This document shows positions 18,370 to 25,842 of a stretch of 59,067 bases of DNA, one piece after another (positions within the stretch are counted from its first letter, which is position 1; each line of letters opens with the position of its first letter). The stretch is from Sphingobacterium sp. GTDB taxonomy: Bacteria > Bacteroidota > Bacteroidia > Sphingobacteriales > Sphingobacteriaceae. The notes below the pieces were generated by a model. That model saw only the letters and a program-made list of their open reading frames with translations. It was not told the origin of the DNA and ran no database searches. The position numbers and the translations under genes were made by a program. The DNA lies in assembly GCA_031277685.1 (NCBI GenBank), contig JAITLV010000041.1, positions 1-59,067 on the forward strand, in the 5' to 3' direction.

Positions 18370-19560
18370 TTAGTTTTTATTATCATTCGTTTGGGAAACG
18401 ATCACTTTTCGACCTTTTATTTTAAACTCCAATTGTTGCGATGCACTTAAAATATTCAAGACTTCTTGTATGCTTTTTTTCTTCGGAATCATTCCGACAA
18501 AAACACAATTACTATAGTCACCTTTTTCAAAAGAAAATTCGATATCATACCAGCGAGCCAATACCTGCATAATTTCAGCAATATTATTATTGTCAAAGCA
18601 AAACATGCCGTCTTTCCATGCCATTAGATTTTCAATATCCTGAATTGGATTGACCTTCAGTCCACCCTGACTTTGTTTCCATAGCGACATCTGTCCTGGG
18701 AACAACTGCACATGCTTACCCCCAGCAATCACAGCGACACGGCCTTCGAGCAAACTTGTTTGCACCGCCTCATTTTCTGGATAAGCATTTATATTAAAAT
18801 GTGTACCCAATACTTTGACTGTCTGCTGGCTCACATGAACTAAGAAAGGTTTTGTTTGGTTTTTAGTTACTTCAAAATAAACTTCACCTGTAATATTGAC
18901 TTCTCTTGTACTCTGGGTAAAAGTTGTTGGAAAGGTAATGGACGACTCGGCATTAAGCCAGACTTTAGTGCCATCTGAAAGTAAGACAGCAAACTGCCCT
19001 CCTTTGGGAGTACGTAGGGTGCGTTCACCAGACTTTGTATCGACAGCAGGTAACCCTTCTGTGCTGAAGGTCATCATTCCATTTGTATCCGCAAAAACAT
19101 ATTTGCTTTTTGTTTTTAGGTCATCACCGCTATCCAAATTAATGACCCGACCATCCTCTAATTCTAAGATCGCTTTGTCTTGCCCAGGAACAATAATCTG
19201 TTGTTCGGTACTTGTAAAAAAACTGGCTCCATCCTGATTTTTTACAAAACCAATCCAGCATCCAGCGATGATAAGTATCGCTGCTGCCGCCCAACTTGTA
19301 TAAAGTTTACGTAAGCGAACTTTTCTATTTCGAATATTATTTTTTAGTACTGAAGATACCCGATTTAGGATTAGCTCCTGCTGCTCGGTCAGTGCCGAAA
19401 GTTGATCCTCTTCTTCAAGTTCTGTTAAAATCAATTCGCGCAATAAAGCGGAATCTTTTTCTAACTGAAAAAAATCCAACAATAGCAAGAGCTCACTCGC
19501 AGAAGCTTTTCCCGTAAGATACTTGTTAAAGAGTTCCTTTAGATTCGTTTCTTTTTTCAA
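18370..19560 (-). CDS. FecR-family anti-sigma factor
   Basis: This is an inner-membrane regulator that holds the ECF sigma factor and receives the signal from the STN domain of SusC. The 396-aa protein has a cytoplasmic N-terminal helical domain (residues 1-85, FNKYLTGKASASELLLLLDFF), one membrane segment at about 88-105 (SWAAAAILIIAGCWIGF), and a periplasmic FecR domain with RTPKGGQFAVLLSDGTKVWLN and EVNITGEVYFEVTKN. A C-terminal DUF4974/STN-like region (NNIAEIMQVLARWYDIEFSFE) ends it. The first codon is TTG at 19560. No ATG lies upstream in frame before a stop, so TTG is the likely start, and an extended hairpin abuts it. The gene lies 110 bases after the sigma factor and 153 bases before SusC. 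Confidence 0.92.
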   Translation of the reverse strand: MKKETNLKELFNKYLTGKASASELLLLLDFFQLEKDSALLRELILTELEEEDQLSALTEQQELILNRVSSVLKNNIRNRKVRLRKLYTSWAAAAILIIAGCWIGFVKNQDGASFFTSTEQQIIVPGQDKAILELEDGRVINLDSGDDLKTKSKYVFADTNGMMTFSTEGLPAVDTKSGERTLRTPKGGQFAVLLSDGTKVWLNAESSITFPTTFTQSTREVNITGEVYFEVTKNQTKPFLVHVSQQTVKVLGTHFNINAYPENEAVQTSLLEGRVAVIAGGKHVQLFPGQMSLWKQSQGGLKVNPIQDIENLMAWKDGMFCFDNNNIAEIMQVLARWYDIEFSFEKGDYSNCVFVGMIPKKKSIQEVLNILSASQQLEFKIKGRKVIVSQTNDNKN

Positions 19561-19564
19561 TTGA

Positions 19565-19611
19565 TTAGGTCCTTTAATAGCTTATACGGACTGCTATTAA
19601 AAAGTACCTAA
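19565..19611 (-). promoter_or_regulatory. Long hairpin directly before the TTG start of the FecR gene
   Basis: Two arms, 19565-19581 and 19593-19611, pair almost completely (17 bases against 19 with a small internal mismatch and bulge). The structure ends four bases before the start codon and would cover any ribosome-binding region. No T run follows, so it is not a terminator. Translational control of the anti-sigma factor, or a processing site between sigma and anti-sigma messages, is inference. Confidence 0.5.
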
Positions 19612-19670
19612 TAGAAAATTAACTTTTTTTTAATATGAAGAAATCAAACTCATCGCAATAGAACCCACAC

Positions 19671-20249
19671 TCAGTAACTCCGCCACAATATCGTAAAGGC
19701 GATCGCAATCCAATGACCCAAAAAGGGAAATTCTTTTTTTAAAATAGTATTTGCTTTAGTCAGGTGATTATTAATAGTAGATTTGCTGATACCCATTATC
19801 TCAACAATCTCAGCATAACTTTTACCTTCCAACTTAAAAAGAACATATACCTGTCTGCACTGGGGTGGCAATGTATGAATTGCTTTCATCAGACGTTCTT
19901 CCGTTTGTTTAAAAATAACATCCTCCTCCACATGCCCATACAACTCTGAGTATCCACGCACAAACTCGTCCCGATAACGCTCATTGATACTTAACTTCCT
20001 AAAATAATCGTAGACAAGATTCTGAGCGATAGTAAACAGGTACCCTTTAAAAGGGCGATCAATATCTATCTGCGCTCTTTTCTCCCAAATTCTAAAAAAA
20101 AGATCCTGTAAAATTTCTTCGGCCATATGTTCGCTTCCCAATAAGCGAATAAGCCGCCCTAATATTTTGGGGCTATAGGTTTTATAAAGGGTATCAAAAG
20201 CATTATAGTCCCCTTTCTTCAAAAGCGTTAATTGCTCTCGTTCTTCCAT
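19671..20249 (-). CDS. ECF-type RNA polymerase sigma-70 factor
   Basis: This sigma factor is expected to drive the SusC operon when FecR releases it. Region 2 spans about residues 15-85 (AFDTLYKTYSPKILGRLIR; AEEILQDLFFRIWEKR; GYLFTIAQNLVYDYFRK). Region 4 spans about 125-175 (LPPQCRQVYVLFKLEGKSYAEI; ISKSTINNHLTKA). A short hydrophobic C-terminal tail (GHWIAIAFTILW) is common in this Bacteroidota subgroup. The frame is open up to 20429, but I choose the ATG at 20249 (MEEREQLTLLKKGDYNAF). It gives the normal 192 aa, and a good vegetative promoter lies inside the longer frame at 20339-20369. It is the first gene of the locus. Confidence 0.93.
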   Translation of the reverse strand: MEEREQLTLLKKGDYNAFDTLYKTYSPKILGRLIRLLGSEHMAEEILQDLFFRIWEKRAQIDIDRPFKGYLFTIAQNLVYDYFRKLSINERYRDEFVRGYSELYGHVEEDVIFKQTEERLMKAIHTLPPQCRQVYVLFKLEGKSYAEIVEIMGISKSTINNHLTKANTILKKEFPFLGHWIAIAFTILWRSY

Positions 20250-20338
20250 ATCACAACTAAGACTATTCCTGCTTAACATCTGTATTTTTACATAGGTACT
20301 AATGGATGCAAGCAATCTACTTACAACCATTTGATTTT

Positions 20339-20369
20339 CAAACTTAGATAAATTTGCTTTTATATACAA
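20339..20369 (-). promoter_or_regulatory. Bacteroidota-type promoter for the ECF sigma gene
   Basis: On the minus strand TTG (20367-20369) is separated by 20 bases from TAAGTTTG (20339-20346), a full match to the TTG/TAnnTTTG promoter form. The leader to the ATG at 20249 would be about 85 bases. The same -7 octamer and 20-base spacing occur before the ABC operon at 42.5 kb. Confidence 0.7.
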
Positions 20370-20655
20370 TACATAAATTCGGGCTGTACAAACAAACTTA
20401 CTTTGCAATATGTCTTCAGTCGAAAACAAAATGATATCACTTTAATTGATCTTTTTCATATCATTGTTTCTTTGGCAATAAATATTTCAGTAAAATGTAC
20501 CATCGTTAAAATACGACAGACAATACAAGATTGAAATAACTCCACTTCGGATTTTGGAGAATAAACCAGCTATTTCAACGAACAAAAATCCCTATATTGC
20601 CACATTATTGTAGCGCAGCTTTAATTGTTATCGTTATTGTATTAAAATCCAAATT
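20370..20655. other. Divergent intergenic region between the sigma gene and the Cys-rich lipoprotein gene
   Basis: The plus-strand part before 20656 is AT-rich and lacks a full TTG/TAnnTTTG match. I see no repeats, RNA gene or convincing ORF in it. The promoter of the plus-strand lipoprotein gene probably lies here but is not recognisable. Confidence 0.5.
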
Positions 20656-21351
20656 ATGAAGCCAAGAATAGCCTTATTTTACATGACCTTATTTAGTATT
20701 TTTTTGTTAGCCGGATGCAAAAAAGAAGTCGACTATGGAGAACTCACTAGCCTAGCAGACGATAAAATCCAACAAGCTGTTAAACTAACTGAAAATCTTT
20801 CCTGCAATGACCTAAAGGAATGTCGTATTGACACGCTTTATTACACCTATGTCCCCGTACATCCGAGCTTTGAGCAAGCTTATAATAAATTAATTGCCGA
20901 AGCTGCAGACCTTAAAGAAAGGGCACAGAAAGTATATAAAGGTCCTATTGTTTACAATACTAGTCCAGCTGAAAATTATCTTCCGCCTCATTTTGGAATA
21001 CGCTGCATTGCAGGCAAAGTCAAAGTCGCCAGCGCTAGGGATCTGGAGCTGCCTGAAATTAACCAGCGTCTGAATGAACTATTACCTAAAATGACTACAT
21101 TTTTCAATGACGTTCCCTGTACCGACCCAAGTAAATGGCATATCGCCCCCTTTCGTAAAGACTGTGAATTTATCTCTATATTGTATACTGACAAAGAAAA
21201 CTTTGCTGAGTTTGGCAATATGGCAGAACAGTATAATCATTTGGATCATGCAAAAAGAGTGCTAGACAAAAGCTTGAACTGTCCAGACAAAAATGACAAA
21301 CCAGCCAAAGGGGTGGTTTGTGAAAATGGTAAGCCTATAGTCACGTATTAA
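20656..21351 (+). CDS. Cysteine-rich lipoprotein of unknown function
   Basis: I do not recognise the family. The 231-aa product has a clear lipoprotein signal with lipobox LLAGC (C21) followed by KKE. It then carries seven further cysteines (C50, C56, C117, C155, C170, C209, C222), with CNDLKEC forming a close pair. A helical segment (about 68-95, AYNKLIAEAADLKERAQKV) lies in the first half. The cysteine content suggests a disulfide-stabilised periplasmic or surface protein. It is divergent from the ECF sigma gene, 406 bases from its start, and followed by a 12-bp hairpin. Because the neighbouring locus ends in two thioredoxin-like proteins, a redox link is conceivable but not shown. Confidence 0.7.
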   Translation: MKPRIALFYMTLFSIFLLAGCKKEVDYGELTSLADDKIQQAVKLTENLSCNDLKECRIDTLYYTYVPVHPSFEQAYNKLIAEAADLKERAQKVYKGPIVYNTSPAENYLPPHFGIRCIAGKVKVASARDLELPEINQRLNELLPKMTTFFNDVPCTDPSKWHIAPFRKDCEFISILYTDKENFAEFGNMAEQYNHLDHAKRVLDKSLNCPDKNDKPAKGVVCENGKPIVTY

Positions 21352-21417
21352 TAGCCCCTGTACCATCAAATCTTATATTCGATAATACAGATCATTCTTT
21401 ATAGGAATAACTTGATT

Positions 21418-21456
21418 TAGATAAAGCTCAGTCTTCAGGTGACGGAGCTTTATCTA
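21418..21456. terminator. Bidirectional hairpin between convergent genes
   Basis: A perfect 12-bp stem (21418-21429 with 21445-21456) lies between the stop codons of the Cys-rich lipoprotein and the phosphoesterase. There is no clear T tract on either side, so its strength as a terminator is uncertain, but the position fits. Confidence 0.55.
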
Positions 21457-21464
21457 GTTCTATA

Positions 21465-23480
21465 CTACTTCATCAGGTATCCGAAAGCTTTGGGTCTAAC
21501 CATAGTGTCTTGATAAACCTTACCAAAACGATCAGTTACTTTAATTAACAAGGTGCTAGTGGGGGAAGAGGCCTTCACTTTAAACATGTGCGCTGTCAGG
21601 GTGCTGACAAAGTCCTCGGTGGGGGTAGCATTTCGATTAAGCCGCTGTGCTGAATAGGAAACAATATGCAATGGATCTCGCATACGGACACGGGAGACTG
21701 TCAACGGTTGACCATTTTCACTCACTTCGACTTTCCAATTTTTATCGTAGTTCCAAACATTGATCAGTACCTCATTGTTGTTATTGGGATTCGCATATTC
21801 CGCCGCATAAGTCTCCCATTTAAGATCACTTGTAGGCTTAAAATTTGGGGCATATTTATCTTTGGTAAGATGTACCTGATTAAGATCATAAGCCCTAAAT
21901 TGATAATCAGCATGCTCACCAATACTCTTATACCCCCACTTTAAATCTCTTCCGTCTATCGCCCATATTCCATAGCCTCCTGGCGCCCCATCCTTACAAA
22001 TATGATTTCCTGCATACCCCACGTTACCAGTCCACCACCAGGTCGCACAGATGGCAGCTGTATTATGCTCCATGATATGCGGCGTAGCAGCTGTTTCTAC
22101 GTTATAATTGATATGCGTATGTCCCGTGAGCACATGCACGGTGTTAAATCCATTCAAGGTATTCACAAAATCCTGCGCATTGCTTATCCGATATCCTGTG
22201 GTTTCGGCTCCGCTCGTATTGAGACTTGGATTGGTATGTAAATGTGCATGCATAGCGATCACAATCGGCGTATCCTTATCCGTAATGGTTGCTAGATCTT
22301 TCTTGAGCCATTCAATCTGATCGGCGACAATTTTTGTATTATAGTTCCTTGCATCACCGGCATTAATATATTCAATATTATCTAAAACAATGTAATGTAC
22401 CTTACCGATATTGAATGAATAATAAGTCGGCCCCAATACATCACGGAACTTATCTTCAGCCCCCCAATCTTCATAAAACTTTGGATCGTTATCATGATTG
22501 CCCATGGTATTAAATACCATCGCGTTGATCTTATTCATTTCAACAATATACTGCGGCAGTGCATAATTATTGGTATACCAGTACCCATCCCAAGTCATAT
22601 CTCCCAATGTCAGCGCATACACTTTATTGCCCGCATTTTTATAGTTTTGTATTGATTGATTAACATCGGGCAGGAATCCTTTCTGAAACTGATTCAGGTC
22701 ATCCGTACGTTTAGCCAAGTGCATATCCCCCAACACCATGACCACATGTTTTTCATTATTTACAGCCTTAAGCTCAAAATCTTTAATCTCAACAATATTA
22801 GCCGGCTGCGAAAGGCGTTGAAAGAATTGAGGCGCATTGACGTTTGAATCAACTTCGTAGTTTCCCGGTATGGAGATAAACACATATTTTCCTTTTTTGG
22901 AAGAAGGTAAATAATATATACCAGCTGCATCCGTCATCGTCACTTCAAAGCCGTCTGATACCACAACATTTGCAATACCTACACCATTGGCGTAAACAAC
23001 ACCCTTTACAGTCATTCCTGTTTTGTCGGGGATATTCGCATTAAAAAATAAATTGACAATGGTTGATCCCAGCAAAAATGACTGGGCTCCGCGTTTTACG
23101 AATAGCCGATAACTATCCGATGGCAATTCCGTTGGGAAAACAAAAACAATATGATCTGCAGAAGCAGATTTGCTTGCGACGGTAAATTTCCCCATTAAAC
23201 CTGGTTTATTCAGTGATTCAAAATATAGCTGATCTCCCGTCTTGAATCCCGTTCCTTGTATTGTATATTCGCCCCCCTTGGAAGATTCTATCCGGGCGGA
23301 CAATAGCACACCGGTTATCCGTAATGTATTATCTTCATTCCCCGGTTCGGGTTCACCGGGCTTATTTTCGGGAATAGCTGAAGCTTTGGTGCAGCTGTAT
23401 AAATTTAATGTTAGGCCAAGTCCGGTTACCAATGTAGTTCGAATAAAGACCCGTCGGTTATATTGTTCTTTTTTTTTCAT
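21465..23480 (-). CDS. Calcineurin-like metallophosphoesterase, Tat-type lipoprotein
   Basis: A secreted two-metal phosphoesterase of 671 aa. The N-terminus carries twin arginines (R9R10, NRRVFIRTT) before a hydrophobic stretch and a cysteine at position 30 (LYSC), so a Tat-exported lipoprotein is likely. A TIG/IPT-like and a carboxypeptidase-regulatory-like beta domain fill residues 50-245. The catalytic domain shows GDMH (251-254), GDMTWD (293-298), GNHD (327-330), AMHAHLH and LTGHTHINYN, all metal ligands of the calcineurin fold. A C-terminal MetallophosC-like sandwich follows. I chose the ATG at 23480 rather than the upstream Met because the Tat signal starts there. It is last in the second Sus locus, behind a terminator-like hairpin. 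A phosphorylated glycan or lipid as substrate is inference. Confidence 0.88.
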   Translation of the reverse strand: MKKKEQYNRRVFIRTTLVTGLGLTLNLYSCTKASAIPENKPGEPEPGNEDNTLRITGVLLSARIESSKGGEYTIQGTGFKTGDQLYFESLNKPGLMGKFTVASKSASADHIVFVFPTELPSDSYRLFVKRGAQSFLLGSTIVNLFFNANIPDKTGMTVKGVVYANGVGIANVVVSDGFEVTMTDAAGIYYLPSSKKGKYVFISIPGNYEVDSNVNAPQFFQRLSQPANIVEIKDFELKAVNNEKHVVMVLGDMHLAKRTDDLNQFQKGFLPDVNQSIQNYKNAGNKVYALTLGDMTWDGYWYTNNYALPQYIVEMNKINAMVFNTMGNHDNDPKFYEDWGAEDKFRDVLGPTYYSFNIGKVHYIVLDNIEYINAGDARNYNTKIVADQIEWLKKDLATITDKDTPIVIAMHAHLHTNPSLNTSGAETTGYRISNAQDFVNTLNGFNTVHVLTGHTHINYNVETAATPHIMEHNTAAICATWWWTGNVGYAGNHICKDGAPGGYGIWAIDGRDLKWGYKSIGEHADYQFRAYDLNQVHLTKDKYAPNFKPTSDLKWETYAAEYANPNNNNEVLINVWNYDKNWKVEVSENGQPLTVSRVRMRDPLHIVSYSAQRLNRNATPTEDFVSTLTAHMFKVKASSPTSTLLIKVTDRFGKVYQDTMVRPKAFGYLMK

Positions 23481-23526
23481 AAAAAATAGGTGATTAAAGG
23501 CTATTAACAATTACTTAGCAGGGGGC

Positions 23527-23573
23527 ACAAAAATAGCCCATGCAATTTTTCTCAAGAGAAAGTATGCATGGGC
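23527..23573 (-). terminator. Terminator or attenuator between the BACON and phosphoesterase genes
   Basis: Arms 23536-23544 and 23565-23573 (GCCCATGCA and complement) are extended inside by TTTCTC/GAGAAA and followed on the minus strand by TATTTTTG. It should end most transcripts after the BACON gene, leaving the phosphoesterase to read-through or a separate promoter. Confidence 0.7.
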
Positions 23574-23581
23574 CAGTTTTA

Positions 23582-24856
23582 TTATTTAGCGACGGTAACA
23601 ACGATATCGTCGACAAAAATACGGTTAACGGTAGCTGGCCAATTACCAGCACGCTGATCAAAAGCGCCACCCAATAACCAAATTTGAGTCTCCGCAGTAG
23701 CTCCCGTAACAACAAAAGAATAGGTCGCCTCTGGAGCTTGCCATGCAGCCCTGCACGATTCTAGATTCGAATTAGGAGTTGCAACGTTCATCACATTAAA
23801 TTGGCTCACGCTGACCGTTCCTGGTCCTTTGACACCAACGTTGAGTAGATAATGATCACCAGTGGCATATCGTACAGCTTTGAAGGTAACCAACAGATTT
23901 TTTGTACGCTGTACATTGGCCAGCTTCGGCGAAATTAGATCGCCGCCGTAGTTCGTACGCCCTAATTTAATAAAACCCGGTCGCGCATAAATCGATGCAT
24001 AATTACCGCCACCTTCCGTCGTATTGATCGTACTGGTCCAGCCTTTGGCCAACTCTTCCGTGCTCCATAAAGCAATCCTGGTTTCGCCTGAAGTCGCATT
24101 AAAGATCTCGCTTCCATAGGTCAGCCAGTTAAAGTCCTCCTTAAGAACGACATCGCCCTCTACCTGCAATTTTACGCCTTTCTGATATACCGTTAGCGGA
24201 GATGCCTGTTGCACCTCGTCTAAAAATAACAATAGATTTGCGGTACGCTCAATGTCGGTATTTTTATCTACCGTAATTGTTATCGGGGTATCTCCCTCAC
24301 CTTCCATAGGGGAAACCTTAACCCAGTCAGATTCGTCCTCCACCGCAACTTTCCACTTACCTGTAGAACGGAGAATATATTGTCCATTACTTCCCTCTTC
24401 AAGAACTTCCAAACGATTGGATATGCCATCTATTTTTAAATAGGGATCTTTCACCTGTCCTTGATCTGTCGTTCCTGCCTGTTCTACCTTCAGCACGTTA
24501 TTTTGTAACTTTCCATCTAAAGTAAAAAACAATGTCAGTTCACGCGCTTCGGGATCGGTATTTTTGTAGACGGTAACGGTAAATGTTCCATTTCCATTCC
24601 CTTCCATTGGATCGATTTTAAGCCAGTTTTCTTTTCGGAGGGGTTCAACCTTCCATTTGCCAGTCGCCTGAACAGTGTAGGTTTCAGATACACCATTAGC
24701 CGCAGCGGCCAATTTTGATGGATTATCTTTTAATGCAAAGGCACCGTCTACCGCAAGATCGTCTTTACAGGATGTTAGTATCATTATCAAACTAAAACAA
24801 AAGACAAGTATTGATTTTGGAAGTGTATCCAATTTGTAATAATTAATCGTATTCAT
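23582..24856 (-). CDS. BACON-domain lipoprotein
   Basis: The 424-aa surface lipoprotein has a leader with LTSC lipobox, then two tandem BACON domains. The first (about 45-130) contains GKWKVEPLRKENWLKIDPME and TVTVYKNTDPEARELTLFF; the second (about 135-225) contains GKWKVAVEDESDWVKVSPME and ITVDKNTDIERTANLLLFL. The C-terminal half is a beta-sandwich resembling choice-of-anchor or carbohydrate-binding modules (FNWLTYGSEIF; IFVDDIVVTVAK). BACON domains occur in Bacteroidota glycan-utilisation proteins as spacers or mucin binders. I chose the ATG at 24856; the longer frame would overlap the preceding gene by 23 bases. The spacing to the DUF1735/4361 gene is 13 bases. Confidence 0.88.
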   Translation of the reverse strand: MNTINYYKLDTLPKSILVFCFSLIMILTSCKDDLAVDGAFALKDNPSKLAAAANGVSETYTVQATGKWKVEPLRKENWLKIDPMEGNGNGTFTVTVYKNTDPEARELTLFFTLDGKLQNNVLKVEQAGTTDQGQVKDPYLKIDGISNRLEVLEEGSNGQYILRSTGKWKVAVEDESDWVKVSPMEGEGDTPITITVDKNTDIERTANLLLFLDEVQQASPLTVYQKGVKLQVEGDVVLKEDFNWLTYGSEIFNATSGETRIALWSTEELAKGWTSTINTTEGGGNYASIYARPGFIKLGRTNYGGDLISPKLANVQRTKNLLVTFKAVRYATGDHYLLNVGVKGPGTVSVSQFNVMNVATPNSNLESCRAAWQAPEATYSFVVTGATAETQIWLLGGAFDQRAGNWPATVNRIFVDDIVVTVAK

Positions 24857-24869
24857 GGATTCCCTAATT

Positions 24870-25763
24870 TTATTTAACCTGCATTTCAACACGTTCCTTC
24901 ATAATTGTCGTCACATTGCCTATCGTATACTGATACGACAATAGAAACACATTCGTGCGCATACCAAATGCTTCTTCCACTTTATATTTATTCGGATACA
25001 TCGGGTCATTGTCCAATTGTACGACCTGAATATCTTTATAAGGTTTTATCTTTACATTATTAAAATCATCGATCTCCAGCGTAAGACAGTTTTTTGCGAT
25101 ATTAGGCACTTTGGATACAAAGGTTTCACTTCCAGCCACCATCCGCACACTGTTGCTGGTTAATGGGAATAGCTGTTTATTGGCTGCTGTAGCCAGACCA
25201 TTGGCGAACCCCACCATTGAGTAAGTGGTATTTTTGGCCTGTGATGCATATTCATTCTCAATGATGACCTGATACAACATCGTGCTTTTCTTTGGTTTGA
25301 TTTCGACACCAAATGGGCTTGTAGCTTTTAGCCCTATAAAGTAGGTGGAATCCGGTGATAATCCGTCTGGCCGCAATTTGACCATGGTACGACCTGTAAG
25401 CTCACCTGCCTTGATCACAATCTTATCGTCCATGATCTCATACTTTTCTTTGGGAAGTAATTTGGCATACAGATCTTCTGAGTTATCATAAACAGCAAAA
25501 TTATATTTTACCAAAGGTTCTGAATCCTCCTCCAGTCCGATGACCAAGTCCTTATCAGGTGCATGTGTACCTCCCGAAGATGCAGCCACATAACCAATCA
25601 CCTCTTCTCCGGTTAGACGAACCACTTCCTTGAACGTATTGTGATAATCAGAACTTATTAATGCTACTTCATTTTTATACATTTCCTTGTCGAATACTTC
25701 GTTGTCCTTACAGGCAACTAAAGCCATCGAAGCTGTCAGTATAGCGATAAAACTTCGTTTCAT
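24870..25763 (-). CDS. DUF1735/DUF4361-domain surface lipoprotein
   Basis: A 297-aa lipoprotein (lipobox LVAC at C18) with the layout of the BT_3987-type proteins. An N-terminal DUF1735-like sandwich of about 150 residues (EEDSEPLVKYNFAVY; GRTMVKLRPDGLSPDSTYFI; STMLYQVIIENEY) is followed by a DUF4361-like C-terminal domain (DPMYPNKYKVEEAFGMRTNVFLL). These proteins follow SusD in many polysaccharide loci and are surface glycan-binding accessory proteins. It stands 79 bases after SusD with a hairpin in the gap, and 13 bases before the BACON gene. Ligand not predictable. Confidence 0.85.
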   Translation of the reverse strand: MKRSFIAILTASMALVACKDNEVFDKEMYKNEVALISSDYHNTFKEVVRLTGEEVIGYVAASSGGTHAPDKDLVIGLEEDSEPLVKYNFAVYDNSEDLYAKLLPKEKYEIMDDKIVIKAGELTGRTMVKLRPDGLSPDSTYFIGLKATSPFGVEIKPKKSTMLYQVIIENEYASQAKNTTYSMVGFANGLATAANKQLFPLTSNSVRMVAGSETFVSKVPNIAKNCLTLEIDDFNNVKIKPYKDIQVVQLDNDPMYPNKYKVEEAFGMRTNVFLLSYQYTIGNVTTIMKERVEMQVK

Positions 25764-25779
25764 AATTTAATATTTTAAT

Positions 25780-25811
25780 GTCTTCCACAAACCAAAACGG
25801 TTATGGAAGAC
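25780..25811 (-). other. Hairpin after the SusD gene of the second locus
   Basis: An 8-bp stem (25780-25787 with 25804-25811, GTCTTCCA arms) in the gap after SusD. No T tract follows on the minus strand. It probably stabilises the SusCD part of the message or reduces downstream expression. Confidence 0.45.
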
Positions 25812-25842
25812 GGTTATATTTTCCTTTTCTAATGCTTTATTC

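Noticed and set aside
20250..20429. N-terminal extension of the ECF sigma factor
   Set aside because: The extension has no sigma-like sequence and contains a full promoter match; the family starts at MEEREQ.
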